Source: Actinomycetota bacterium
GTDB lineage: Bacteria; Actinomycetota; Acidimicrobiia; Acidimicrobiales; Iamiaceae
Assembly: GCA_019639075.1 (NCBI GenBank)
Contig: JAHBSO010000002.1
Span: 1 to 64,000 of the forward strand
Direction of reading: 5' to 3'
Length of the DNA: 64,000 nucleotides
Shown here piece by piece: positions 36,404 to 44,646 of the stretch. Numbering within the stretch: position 1 is the first letter of the stretch; each line of letters starts with the position of its first letter. A program made the translations under genes and the position numbers. The notes under the pieces are model-generated. The model searched no databases. It saw only the letters and a program-made list of their open reading frames with translations, and was not told the DNA's origin.

Positions 36404-37402
36404 TCAGGAGGTGGCGGCCTCGACGAAGCGGGCCTTCAGGAACCGGGCGGCGTCGTCGATCGCTTCGGCGGTGACCTTCGTGAGGGCGCCCATCGAGATG
36501 AAGCCGTGGACCATGGTCTCGTACTCGCGGAGCTCGACCGGGACGCCGGCCGCCGCCAGCTTCTTCGCGTACGCGATGCCCTCGTCGCGCAAGGGGTCGT
36601 AGCCGGCGACGAGCACGAAGGCCGGGGCGACGCGGGCCACGACGGCGTCGTCCGCGTGCAGCGGCGAGACCAGCGGGTCCTCGGCGTCGACCCTGCCGCC
36701 GGAGAGGTAGTTGGCCCGGAACCAGTTCATGGTGTCGGTGGTGAGGAAGTACCCCTCGCCGTTGGTGCGCTTGGAGTCGGTGTCGCCGTAGAGGTCGGTC
36801 GTCGGGTACACGAGCACCTGCGCGGCCAGCTCGGGCCCGACGGCCCCGGCGCCCTGGGCGGTGACCGCGGCGAGGTTGCCGCCGGCGCTGTCACCGGCGA
36901 CGGCCACCGGGAGGCCCTCGGCGCCGAGCTCGTCGGGGTGCGACGCGACCCACGCGAGCGCGGCCGCGGCGTCGTGCACGGCGGCCGGCGCCGGGTGCTC
37001 GGGGGCCAGGCGGTAGTCGACCGCGACCACGATGCTGCGGGCCGCGACCGACAGTCGGCGACACACGTCGTCGTGCGAGTCGAGGTCGCCGATCACCCAA
37101 CCGCCGCCGTGGTACCAGACGACGACCCCGACCGGTTCGACGCCCTCGGGCGTGTACACCCGCACGGGCAGATCGCCGGCCGACCCGGGTGCGGTGCGAT
37201 CGAGGACGGCGACGCCGGCCAGCGGCCCCCCGGCCAACCCGTTCATCATCGAGAACGCGGCCCGCGCCTCCGGTGGGGACATGGACGACATCGGCGTGGC
37301 GTCGGGCCGGTTCACGAGATCGAGCACGACCTGCAACCCCGGGTCGACGGGTGGACGAACGGACGGGTCGAGCGGCACGACGGGTGCGGTGTTCGACGGC
37401 AT
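36404..37402 (-). CDS. Alpha/beta hydrolase, hormone-sensitive-lipase family
   Basis: A cytosolic esterase of 332 residues. The HSL-family oxyanion motif YHGGGWVIGD and nucleophile GDSAGGN are intact, followed by Asp in GYDPLRDEG and His in MVHGFISM. These enzymes hydrolyse short- to medium-chain esters; the substrate is unknown. A -10 element TAGGGT lies 7 bases before the ATG (37410-37415), so it is likely leaderless. The divergent neighbour's promoter is about 20 bases away and a palindrome (TTGTCGGACAA) lies between. The downstream gene is coupled. Confidence 0.92.
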   Translation of the reverse strand: MPSNTAPVVPLDPSVRPPVDPGLQVVLDLVNRPDATPMSSMSPPEARAAFSMMNGLAGGPLAGVAVLDRTAPGSAGDLPVRVYTPEGVEPVGVVVWYHGGGWVIGDLDSHDDVCRRLSVAARSIVVAVDYRLAPEHPAPAAVHDAAAALAWVASHPDELGAEGLPVAVAGDSAGGNLAAVTAQGAGAVGPELAAQVLVYPTTDLYGDTDSKRTNGEGYFLTTDTMNWFRANYLSGGRVDAEDPLVSPLHADDAVVARVAPAFVLVAGYDPLRDEGIAYAKKLAAAGVPVELREYETMVHGFISMGALTKVTAEAIDDAARFLKARFVEAATS

Positions 37403-37409
37403 CGCGGCG

Positions 37410-37441
37410 ACCCTAACCCTTGTCGGACAACGAAATAGGCT
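37410..37441. promoter_or_regulatory. Divergent promoter region with central palindrome
   Basis: On the minus strand TAGGGT (37410-37415) precedes the esterase ATG by 7 bases; on the plus strand TAGGCT (37436-37441) precedes the lipoprotein gene. Between them is the perfect 11-bp palindrome TTGTCGGACAA (37420-37430), which could be a shared operator. Confidence 0.4.
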
Positions 37442-37480
37442 GACCCGTCGGAGAGGGAGCTCGAGGGAGGGCGACGGATC

Positions 37481-38515
37481 ATGAACGGGACGGACGTGCG
37501 AACAGCGGCGCGCCGAGGACCGCGGGCCTGGCTCGTGGTGCTCGGCATCGTCGGGCTCCTCGCGGGGTGCGGGGTCGATGGTGGATCGTCGGACGCGACC
37601 GCCGACGAGCCCGACGGGACGACGACCACGACCGAGGCGCTCGACGAGGGCGCGATCGTCGGCGACCCCGGGTCGATCCGGGCGTTCGACGACCCGTCGA
37701 CCGAGATCACCGACGCACAGGACCTCACGGACTACCTGCTGCCCGGCTTCTCGGGACCGGGCGTCGACTGCGTGGTCGGCGACCTCGACGTGGCGGAGGT
37801 GCTCGACAACAGCCGGGAGGACGGCGGGTGGACCGCGGCGCGGGTCGTGGTCGGCTGCGTCGACATCACGCACTTCGGGAAGATCGTGGCCATGTACGCG
37901 ACCGCGGTCGACCCCGACTCGGAGATCGCCTACGAGGACATCGAGGCGTGCGTCGCCCGCGAGTACTCCGAGGACGAAGGCGCCAACACGTACAAGCTGG
38001 CGACCGTCTACGAGGCCCGCCTCGACCTCGAGGGGCCGGTGACGTCGCCGGGGGTGGCGCGCGACGAGATCGGCCTCACCACGGGTTGCCTCGCCGACTT
38101 CGAGGACGACGACACCACGGCCACGACCGCGACGACCCTCCCGAAGCGGACGACGACCACGACGGAGCCGGCGACCACCGAGACCACGCTCGCCCCCGGC
38201 TCGCGCCAGACCACGTGGGCCTTCGTGACCGCCGGCTCCTGCGTGCTGGCGCTGCCGGCGGCCAACGCCAGCCAGACGACCTTGACGCCGTGCTCGGCCC
38301 CGCACGGGGGCGAGGTCATGTCGGCCGGGCTGGGCGCCGCGCCCACCGCGGACCACTGCCAGAAGGTGGCCGAGACGTACCTCGGCGACACGCAGCCGCC
38401 GTGGACGGCCGACATCGTGACGGTGCAGCGCACCGAGCTCTCGAACGTGGTCCGCACCGTGTGCATCATCGGTCCGGCCGACGACTCGAAGGTCACGGGC
38501 TCGGTCAAGGGCTGA
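37481..38515 (+). CDS. Lipoprotein with Septum_form-like domain
   Basis: A secreted lipoprotein of 344 residues. The lipobox LLAGC puts the lipidated Cys at about 30, followed by an Asp/Thr-rich linker. The first domain (about 55-205) has several Cys but no known match. After a Thr-rich linker, the C-terminal domain (about 240-340) reads GSCVLALP, then TPCSAPHGGEV, which resembles the Cys-x(n)-Cys-x-x-Pro-His pattern of actinobacterial Septum_form proteins. Function unknown, envelope-linked by location. The ATG is supported by a GGGAGG-rich leader. Confidence 0.75.
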   Translation: MNGTDVRTAARRGPRAWLVVLGIVGLLAGCGVDGGSSDATADEPDGTTTTTEALDEGAIVGDPGSIRAFDDPSTEITDAQDLTDYLLPGFSGPGVDCVVGDLDVAEVLDNSREDGGWTAARVVVGCVDITHFGKIVAMYATAVDPDSEIAYEDIEACVAREYSEDEGANTYKLATVYEARLDLEGPVTSPGVARDEIGLTTGCLADFEDDDTTATTATTLPKRTTTTTEPATTETTLAPGSRQTTWAFVTAGSCVLALPAANASQTTLTPCSAPHGGEVMSAGLGAAPTADHCQKVAETYLGDTQPPWTADIVTVQRTELSNVVRTVCIIGPADDSKVTGSVKG

Positions 38516-38540
38516 CCTCGAACCCGGACGATCCGCGGCG

Positions 38541-38558
38541 CTTGACCGCCCGGTCAAG
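38541..38558. promoter_or_regulatory. TetR-type operator upstream of the alcohol dehydrogenase
   Basis: CTTGACCG and CGGTCAAG form a perfect palindrome around a 2-base CC centre, 43 bases before the dehydrogenase ATG. TTGACC..GGTCAA arms are common in actinobacterial TetR sites, and a TetR gene lies just downstream of the dehydrogenase. A possible -10 TAGGGT follows at 38560. Confidence 0.55.
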
Positions 38559-38600
38559 GTAGGGTGCGCGCACCGATCCCCGAACCGAAGGCGCATCCCC

Positions 38601-39704
38601 ATGAAGGCCGCTGTCCTCCCCGCACTCGACACGCCGCTCGAGACCCAGGAGCTCGAGATCGCCGCCCCCGGACCGGGCGAGGTCAGGGTCAAGGTCGTCG
38701 CCTCCGGCGTCTGCCACTCCGACCTGTCCATCCAGAACGGCACGATCCCCCAACCGACCCCGATCGTCCTCGGCCACGAGGGCGCCGGCATCGTCGAGGA
38801 GGTGGGCGAGGGCGTCACCAAGGTGCAGCCCGGCGATCACGTCGTGCTGTCGTTCGTCCCCGCCTGCGGCGAGTGCTACATGTGCCGCCACGGCCAGCCC
38901 TACGTCTGCGAGCAGGCCAACGCCACGGCCGGCGGTGGCCTCCTCGACGGCACCACCCGCCTGAGCCGGGACGGATCACCCGTGTTCCAGATGGCCGCCC
39001 TCGGCACCTTCGGGCCCTACGCGATCGTGCCCGAGATCTCGATGGTCAAGATCGACGACGACGTGCCCCTCGAGGTCGCCGCGCTGATCGGCTGCGGCGT
39101 GCTCACCGGGGTCGGCGCCGCGCTCAACACCGCGGACGTCCAGGAGGGCGACTCGGTCGTCGTCATCGGCTGCGGTGGCGTCGGCCTCAACGTGATCCAG
39201 GGGGCCAAGATCGCCGGCGCGAGCCGGATCATCGCCGTCGACCGCTTCGACTCGAAGCTGGAGATGGCGAAGGACTTCGGCGCCACCGACACCATCAACG
39301 CCGGAGAGACCGACGCGGTCATGGCGGTGATGGGGCTCACCGAGGGCCGTGGCGCCGACGTCGCGTTCGAGGTGATCGGCCTCGGCCCGACCATCGAGCA
39401 GGCCATCAACGCCACCCGCAAGGGCGGCGAGGTCGTGCTCGTCGGCGTGCCCCGCATGGACGTCATGGTCAACCTGCCCGCCGCGTTCACCTGGCTGTAC
39501 CTGGCCAAGACGATCAAGGGCTGCTGGTACGGCTCGTCGAACGTCTACGAGGACGTCCCGAAGCTGCTCGACCTCTGGAAGAAGGGCGAGCTCAAGTTGG
39601 AGGAGCTGATCTCGAAGGAGATCACCGTCGAGGACATCAACGAGGCGTTCGCCGACATGCAGGCCGGCACGGTCGCCCGTTCGGTCATCCAGCACTCCCA
39701 CTGA
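38601..39704 (+). CDS. Zinc-dependent alcohol dehydrogenase
   Basis: A 367-residue MDR-family dehydrogenase oxidising an alcohol with NAD(P). Catalytic zinc ligands are in GVCHSDLS and GHEGAGIV; structural zinc Cys are in CGECYMCRHGQPYVC. The nucleotide fold motif GCGGVGLNVIQGAK is clear, and the following IIAVDR ends in Asp, suggesting NAD. Substrate unknown; neighbours (P450, acetoacetate-decarboxylase-like, acyl-CoA enzymes) suggest catabolism of a lipid or terpenoid-like compound. A TetR-type palindrome lies upstream and a TetR gene 46 bases downstream. Confidence 0.92.
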   Translation: MKAAVLPALDTPLETQELEIAAPGPGEVRVKVVASGVCHSDLSIQNGTIPQPTPIVLGHEGAGIVEEVGEGVTKVQPGDHVVLSFVPACGECYMCRHGQPYVCEQANATAGGGLLDGTTRLSRDGSPVFQMAALGTFGPYAIVPEISMVKIDDDVPLEVAALIGCGVLTGVGAALNTADVQEGDSVVVIGCGGVGLNVIQGAKIAGASRIIAVDRFDSKLEMAKDFGATDTINAGETDAVMAVMGLTEGRGADVAFEVIGLGPTIEQAINATRKGGEVVLVGVPRMDVMVNLPAAFTWLYLAKTIKGCWYGSSNVYEDVPKLLDLWKKGELKLEELISKEITVEDINEAFADMQAGTVARSVIQHSH

Positions 39705-39750
39705 GCCCGGCTCGGGGCCGGAGCCGGTTGCTGCCTAGCCTGGCTCGGAC

Positions 39751-40365
39751 ATGACCGACACGATCGATCGTCCGAGCCAGGTCCGGCTCCCCGCCGCCGA
39801 GCGTCGCGAACAGCTGCTGCGCGTGGCCCTGGAGTCGTTCGCGGCCCACGGCTACCACGGCACGTCGATGAACGACGTGGCCGAGGCCGCCGGCGTCACC
39901 AAGCCGGTGCTCTACCAGCACTTCGAGTCGAAGAAGGCGCTGTACACCGAGCTCGTCACCGAGCTCGGCGCCGGACTCGAGCAGCAGATCCTGGCCGCGG
40001 TCGCCGAGGCCGACGGTCCCCGCCAGCAGGTCGAGGCCGGGTTCCGGGCCTACTTCCGGTGGGCCACCGCGCAGGCCGACGCGTTCCGGGTGCTGTTCGC
40101 CGAGCGCAACCGCAGCGACCGCGAGCTGGCCGGCGCCGTGGTCAAGGTCGAGTCGATGGTCGCCGACACCGTCGCGTCGCTCATCCGGGTCGAGGGCCTG
40201 TCGGTGACCGAGCGGCAGGTGCTGGCCTACGGCGTGGTCGGGCTGGCCGAGGCGACGAGCCGACGCTGGCTCGGGGAAGGACTGGGCCCGGGCACCGACG
40301 CCGACGCGTTCGCCGAGACGGTGGCCGAGCTGGCGTGGTCCGGACTGCGCGGCATCCACCGCTGA
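39751..40365 (+). CDS. TetR family transcriptional regulator
   Basis: A 204-residue regulator. The helix-turn-helix lies at about 38-62 (GTSMNDVAEAAGVTKPVLYQHF); the C-terminal domain is of a common actinobacterial TetR type. It probably binds the CTTGACCG palindrome upstream of the dehydrogenase, and so itself if co-transcribed, but it also has a possible own -10 (TAGCCT, 9 bases before the ATG). The following SGNH gene begins inside its last 31 bases. Confidence 0.9.
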   Translation: MTDTIDRPSQVRLPAAERREQLLRVALESFAAHGYHGTSMNDVAEAAGVTKPVLYQHFESKKALYTELVTELGAGLEQQILAAVAEADGPRQQVEAGFRAYFRWATAQADAFRVLFAERNRSDRELAGAVVKVESMVADTVASLIRVEGLSVTERQVLAYGVVGLAEATSRRWLGEGLGPGTDADAFAETVAELAWSGLRGIHR

Positions 40366-41195
40366 CCCTCGCCGCACTCGTCCTCGCGCTGGCGATGACG
40401 GGCCTGGCGCCCTCCGCGGCCGCGGCCGGAACGACGATCGCTCCCCCGGCCCGGGTGCTGGTCGTCGGCGACTCGGTGATGCTCGGGGCCGCGAGCGCGA
40501 TCGAATCGACGCTCGGCCAGGACCCGCTCGAGGTCGACGCGGTGGTGAGCCGCACCACCGGTCGCTCCACCGACGCCGCGCTGTCGCACGGGACCGACTG
40601 GGACGTCGTGGTCGCGATGCTGGGCCACAACGACGCCGGGTCGGCCAGCGTCTACCAGCCGGCCTACCGACGCCTGCTCGACGCCTACGCCGACGTGCCC
40701 CGAGTGGTGGTCGTGACCCTGCACGAGGTCCGGCCGTCCTACGCGGGCGTCAACGCGTTCCTCCGCGCCGAGGCGGAGCGACGCCCCAACGTCCGGGTGC
40801 TCGACTGGAACGCCGTCGCGTCGGCCGACCCCGGCCTCACCGCCCACGACGGCCTGCACCTGTCGGCCTCGGGAGGCCGCCGGATGGCCGACGAGATCAG
40901 CGCGCAGGTGTTCCGGGCCGAGGTCGAACTGGCCGCGCCACCGCCGACCACGACCACGACCACGACTCCCCCGACGACGACCGCCGTTCCCACGACGACG
41001 ACCACGAGCACGACCACCCCGCCGACCACCACGGCGCCGTCGTCGGCCTCGACCGTCGCTGCAGCCGAGCCACAGGACGACGGGGTGGACGGCCGGCACG
41101 CCTCCCGCTGGACCGCGCCAGTGCTCCTCGCCGGGGCGCTCGCGGTGTGGCTCGCCGGTCGACGGGGACGACGCCGGGAGCCGGGCGAGAGCTGA
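40335..41195 (+). CDS. SGNH-type hydrolase with signal peptide and C-terminal membrane anchor
   Basis: About 286 residues. The GTG at 40335 overlaps the TetR gene by 31 bases but is needed to complete the signal peptide (LTLAALVLALAMTGLAPSAAAA). The SGNH-like domain has VLVVGDSVMLG, AMLGHNDAGS and AHDGLHLS. A Thr/Pro linker of about 35 residues follows, then a C-terminal membrane segment (WTAPVLLAGALAVWLAG) and an Arg-rich tail. There is no LPXTG-like motif, so anchoring is by the membrane. It differs in layout from the two tandem SGNH lipoproteins at 3.3-4.8 kb. Substrate unknown. Confidence 0.8.
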   Translation: MVRTARHPPLTLAALVLALAMTGLAPSAAAAGTTIAPPARVLVVGDSVMLGAASAIESTLGQDPLEVDAVVSRTTGRSTDAALSHGTDWDVVVAMLGHNDAGSASVYQPAYRRLLDAYADVPRVVVVTLHEVRPSYAGVNAFLRAEAERRPNVRVLDWNAVASADPGLTAHDGLHLSASGGRRMADEISAQVFRAEVELAAPPPTTTTTTTPPTTTAVPTTTTTSTTTPPTTTAPSSASTVAAAEPQDDGVDGRHASRWTAPVLLAGALAVWLAGRRGRRREPGES

Positions 41196-41197
41196 CG

Positions 41198-41318
41198 TTT
41201 CGACTCCGCTGCGCTCCGCTCAACGAACAGATCAGTGACTCCGCTGCGCTCCGCTCGACGAACAGATCAGTTCAGTGATCCTTGAGCGGAGCGAGCGCCA
41301 GCGAGCGCAGTCGAAAGG
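41198..41318. repeat. Dispersed intergenic repeat, locus 4 (two direct copies and one inverted)
   Basis: Two direct copies of GACTCCGCTGCGCTCCGCTC each followed by a short CGAACAGATCAGT tail (about 41201 and 41237), then an inverted copy CCTTGAGCGGAGCGAGCGCC through GTCGAAAGG. The block fills the space between two convergent stop codons. Confidence 0.8.
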
Positions 41319-41327
41319 CGCGTCCGC

Positions 41328-42038
41328 TCAGGCGAGCGGTCGGCCGAGCTCGAAGGTGGCGGAGAGGTCGCGGCCCCAGGCGCCGAAGTCGGGGGCCTTG
41401 GGGAGGCCGAGGGTGCGCAGCTCGTCGGCCACCGGGCCCGAGCCGACCTCGACGGTGACGTCGGCGCCGTCGATGAAGCCGGTGCCGAGGTCCATCGACA
41501 GGCGGGTCGAGTAGGGACGGCCGTCGAGGTACGAGTAGCTCTCGGTCTCGACCCGCTCGGGGGTGCCGGCGGCCGGCGCGTCGGGGAAGGACAACGCCAG
41601 CACGAGGTCGCCGTCGGCGTGCATGGCGAAGGTGACGCGGCCGTCGTCGTGGGTGACCGACAGGTCCTCCACGGTCTTCGGGAAGCCCATCACCTCGTTG
41701 CCGGCCCGGCAGGTGAACGCCTGGTCGACCGGCATCCGGTAGACGAACGACCCGGTCTCGCCCTCGGGGGCGTCGACGGCCCGGACGAGGAAGCCGAGGT
41801 TGATCTCCAGGTAGTCGCCCCACGGGTTCTCGTGGTAGTCGCACAGCGCCACGACGAACTGGGCGGTGCCGTCGGCCTCGAGCACCTCGAACGACGAGCC
41901 GGGCAGCAGGGCCCGAGCCGCGTCGGCCGGCACGGTGAACGTGAACGTCGCGGCATCGAAGCGCTCGACCTCCATCGGGAAGGTGATCGTCGTGCCCTCG
42001 ATCTCACCCCACACGGTCTGCTGCGCCTGATCGGTCAT
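41328..42038 (-). CDS. Acetoacetate decarboxylase family protein
   Basis: A 236-residue cytosolic enzyme of the ADC superfamily. The Schiff-base lysine block is visible as NEVMGFPKTVED near the middle, where the acetoacetate enzyme has its catalytic Lys. Family members decarboxylate or otherwise process beta-oxo acids; many are not true acetoacetate decarboxylases. The ATG at 42038 has GAGGGG just upstream. It is divergent from a P450 with a palindrome in the shared region, suggesting co-regulation. Confidence 0.85.
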   Translation of the reverse strand: MTDQAQQTVWGEIEGTTITFPMEVERFDAATFTFTVPADAARALLPGSSFEVLEADGTAQFVVALCDYHENPWGDYLEINLGFLVRAVDAPEGETGSFVYRMPVDQAFTCRAGNEVMGFPKTVEDLSVTHDDGRVTFAMHADGDLVLALSFPDAPAAGTPERVETESYSYLDGRPYSTRLSMDLGTGFIDGADVTVEVGSGPVADELRTLGLPKAPDFGAWGRDLSATFELGRPLA

Positions 42039-42100
42039 GGATCCCCCTCGTCGGTGTGTCGAGCAGTCAACCACCCTCCACCGCGCCGGGCGAACCCTGC

Positions 42101-42118
42101 CGATAACGGCTATTATCG
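42101..42118. promoter_or_regulatory. Palindrome overlapping the P450 -10 region
   Basis: CGATAA (42101-42106) and TTATCG (42113-42118) form an inverted repeat around 6 bases. The sequence TATTAT (42111-42116) inside it is a good -10 for the P450 gene. It lies in the divergent gap with the acetoacetate-decarboxylase-like gene and could repress either. Confidence 0.5.
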
Positions 42119-42147
42119 AGCCTGCGCCGGCACCACAGGGAGCACCC

Positions 42148-43386
42148 ATGACCGACCTGGCAGCGGATCACACCATCGACTGGGCGACCGAGTTCGACCA
42201 CACCAAGAGCGAGTACGCGCAGCAGGCGCCCGCCGTGTGGGACGAGCTCCGGGAGCGCTGCCCCGTCGCCCACTCCGACGCTCACGGCGGCGTCTGGCTG
42301 CCGGTCCGCCACGAGGACGTGTCGGCGATCGCCCACGACACCGAGCACTTCACCTCCGAGAGCGTGATCGTCTCGGCGTTCAAGCCGGTCGGCCTGGCGC
42401 CGGCCGGGTTCGCACCGCCGATCACGTCGGACCCGCCCTACCACCAGGGCGCCCGGCGCATCCTGCTCCCCGCGTTCTCGCCGAAGGCCATCGACCGCCT
42501 CGAGGACGACGTCCGCGCCTCGTGCCGCGCCCTGCTCGACGACCTGCTCGCCCAGGGCACCGACGTCGTCGACGCGGCCACGGCCTACGCCCAGCACATC
42601 CCGGTGCTCGCCATCGCGAACATGCTCGGCCTGCCGCCCGAGGACGGCGACCGCTTCCGCCTGTTCATCCACCGCATCATCGAGAAGCCGGGCGAGTACA
42701 GCGGCACCATCGAGCCCGAGGAGACGCTCGTCTACTACCTGATGCAGGTGATGAAGGCCCGCCGGGCCGAGCCGCCCCGCGACGACCTCATCGGCTTCCT
42801 GATGCAGGCGGAGATGGACGGCGAGCCGCTCAACGACGAGCACATCTTCGGCACCATCGCCCTGCTGATCATCGCCGGCATCGACACCACCTGGTCGGCG
42901 ATCGGCGCCAGCCTGTGGCACCTCGCCCAGCACCCCGAGGACCGGGCCCGCCTCGTCGAGGACCCCGACGTGCTGCCGTTCGCCATCGAGGAGTTCCTGC
43001 GCTTCTACGCGCCGGTCACCATGGCCCGCCTCGCCGCCACCGACACCGAGATCGGCGGCTGCCCGGTGGCCGAGCGGGACTGGGTCCTGCTCCCCTTCCC
43101 CGCCGCCAACCGCGACCCGGAGGCGTTCGAGGACGCCGACGAGTTCATCATCGACCGGCGGCGGAACCGCCACGTCGCGTTCGGTCTGGGCATCCACCGG
43201 TGCCTCGGTTCCAACCTCGCCCGCCTGGAGCTCACCGTCGCCATCGACGAGTGGATGAAGCGGATCCCCGACTTCGAGCTGGCCGACCCGGATCCCGACG
43301 CGGTTCGCTGGTCGACCGGCCAGGTCCGCGGGCCACGCGAGCTTCCGGTCCGGCTGCTCGGGACGAACGAGGCGGTGTCGGCCTGA
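42148..43386 (+). CDS. Cytochrome P450
   Basis: A soluble bacterial class I P450 of 412 residues. The I-helix oxygen-binding motif is AGIDTT, the K-helix motif is EEFLRFYAP, and the heme-ligand loop is FGLGIHRCLGSNLAR with Cys as axial ligand. It monooxygenates an unknown organic substrate using electrons from a ferredoxin, and the next gene is one, overlapping by one base. AGGGAG lies 5 bases before the ATG. No ferredoxin reductase is nearby. Confidence 0.95.
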   Translation: MTDLAADHTIDWATEFDHTKSEYAQQAPAVWDELRERCPVAHSDAHGGVWLPVRHEDVSAIAHDTEHFTSESVIVSAFKPVGLAPAGFAPPITSDPPYHQGARRILLPAFSPKAIDRLEDDVRASCRALLDDLLAQGTDVVDAATAYAQHIPVLAIANMLGLPPEDGDRFRLFIHRIIEKPGEYSGTIEPEETLVYYLMQVMKARRAEPPRDDLIGFLMQAEMDGEPLNDEHIFGTIALLIIAGIDTTWSAIGASLWHLAQHPEDRARLVEDPDVLPFAIEEFLRFYAPVTMARLAATDTEIGGCPVAERDWVLLPFPAANRDPEAFEDADEFIIDRRRNRHVAFGLGIHRCLGSNLARLELTVAIDEWMKRIPDFELADPDPDAVRWSTGQVRGPRELPVRLLGTNEAVSA

Positions 43387-43580
43387 TGCGCATCGTGCTC
43401 GACACCGACGCCTGCCAGGGCCACGGCCGCTGCTACGCCCTCTCCCCCGACCTGTTCGACACCGACGACGACGGCTACGCGGTGCTGCTGGTCGACGGCG
43501 AGGTGCCGGCCGGGGCCGAGGACGCCGCCCGCCTGGCCGCCGACAACTGCCCCGAGTTCGCGATCACCATCGAGGACTGA
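43386..43580 (+). CDS. P450-associated ferredoxin (probable 3Fe-4S)
   Basis: A 64-residue ferredoxin. The cluster motif is CQGHGRC (Cys-x2-His-x2-Cys) and a distal Cys in DNCPEFAI, as in the 3Fe-4S ferredoxins that serve actinobacterial P450s; His replaces the fourth Cys. The ATG overlaps the P450 stop (TGATG), so electron donor and P450 are co-translated. Its 3' end overlaps the convergent EthD-like gene by 17 bases. Confidence 0.92.
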   Translation: MRIVLDTDACQGHGRCYALSPDLFDTDDDGYAVLLVDGEVPAGAEDAARLAADNCPEFAITIED

Positions 43581-44316
43581 TCGCGGCGAGCACGTACTCG
43601 CTGGCCGGCACGGTGTCGAGGCCGTGGTCGGTGTCGAGGAACGACGACGTGCTGGCGATCATCGCCTCGACGTTGGCCGAGAACCGGGCGTCGTCACCGA
43701 CCGCGTCGAAGAACACGTAGGGATCGGTGAGCGCCCCGATCGGGAAGGTCTCCTCGACGATGGCTGCCACCGTCGGGGCGTCGTCCTGCAGGGGGTGGAC
43801 CACGAGGTTCTGCCGGTACGCGGTGGTCGACTGCGTGTCGATCGCGACGTCGGTGTGGCCGTCCTTCCATCTCGACCGCCACTCCCGCGGGTCCATCCCC
43901 TCGGGCACCCTGAGGAACGCGACCTGGGTGAAGCCCGGCGTCCGCACCGGTGCCGGGTCGTCATGGGTCGATGCCGCGTCCTCGGCCGCCAGCGGCACCG
44001 ACTCGCTCACCAGGTAGCCGGCGACGCGGATCCCGGCATCGGCGAACACCCCGTCGATCCCGGCCCGCCGAGAGGTGACCGCCGTGTCGACCCAGGCGCT
44101 CACCACGGCGTCGATCGGGGGAGCGAGGGCGGCCCGGCGGTGCCCGGCCGGGAAGAACCCCGCTCCGGGGGCCACCTCGTCGTCGGTGACGTGCACGCGG
44201 ACCATGTGGGCGCCGGCGTCGAGCAGGGCCGGCGCGACGTCGTCGAGCAGACGGGCCGCGAACCCGGCGGCGTCCTCGCCGTCCGGGCACCACGCCGCGT
44301 ACATCACCTTCTCCAT
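43564..44316 (-). CDS. EthD-like dimeric alpha/beta-barrel protein
   Basis: A 250-residue protein with two EthD-like halves; the second (about 130-235) has WRSRWKDGHTDVAI, TTAYRQNLV and DPYVFFDAVGD. EthD is required, by an unknown mechanism, beside the P450 EthB and ferredoxin EthC in ether degradation in Rhodococcus. Here a P450-ferredoxin pair lies adjacent, although convergent rather than in one operon. No catalytic residues can be assigned. The ATG gives MEKVMYAAWCPDG. Confidence 0.75.
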   Translation of the reverse strand: MEKVMYAAWCPDGEDAAGFAARLLDDVAPALLDAGAHMVRVHVTDDEVAPGAGFFPAGHRRAALAPPIDAVVSAWVDTAVTSRRAGIDGVFADAGIRVAGYLVSESVPLAAEDAASTHDDPAPVRTPGFTQVAFLRVPEGMDPREWRSRWKDGHTDVAIDTQSTTAYRQNLVVHPLQDDAPTVAAIVEETFPIGALTDPYVFFDAVGDDARFSANVEAMIASTSSFLDTDHGLDTVPASEYVLAAISPRW

Positions 44317-44364
44317 GCCCGGACCGTACCCGTGGGCCCGCGCGCCGCGTGGGCCGCGTGGGAC

Positions 44365-44595
44365 TCAGCCGGCGAGGAGCCGGGGCACCGAGTCGACGGT
44401 GGCCGGTGTCCCGGCCGTGACCGGTGACGACCAGGCCGCGCCGTCCCAGAACCGCTGGCGCGAGGCGTCGCGCGGATCCCGGTACCACCCGGGTCCAGCC
44501 GGTCGCTGCCGGCTCAGGTGGGTCTCGTCGACGTCGGACCCGCAGGACCCTCCGGTCGTGCCCTGGACCAGCGCCGCGTAGCTCGGATCTGCCAT
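44365..44595 (-). CDS. Small DUF2510 protein (copy 1)
   Basis: A 76-residue protein with the DUF2510 core GPGWYRDPRDASRQRFWDGA (Trp-Tyr..Asp..Phe-Trp-Asp-Gly). In larger actinobacterial proteins this short motif precedes a membrane segment; here it stands alone with a Ser/Thr tail and no membrane segment. Starts MADPSYAAL; GAGAGG lies near the ATG. A related protein at 49552-49779 shares the MADP start, the Trp-Asp-Gly core and the tail pattern. Function unknown. Confidence 0.75.
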   Translation of the reverse strand: MADPSYAALVQGTTGGSCGSDVDETHLSRQRPAGPGWYRDPRDASRQRFWDGAAWSSPVTAGTPATVDSVPRLLAG

Positions 44596-44646
44596 CGTCC
44601 TCTCCCCCTCCCCAGGCCCGGATCGCCCCGTGCCGAACTGCCTCCG

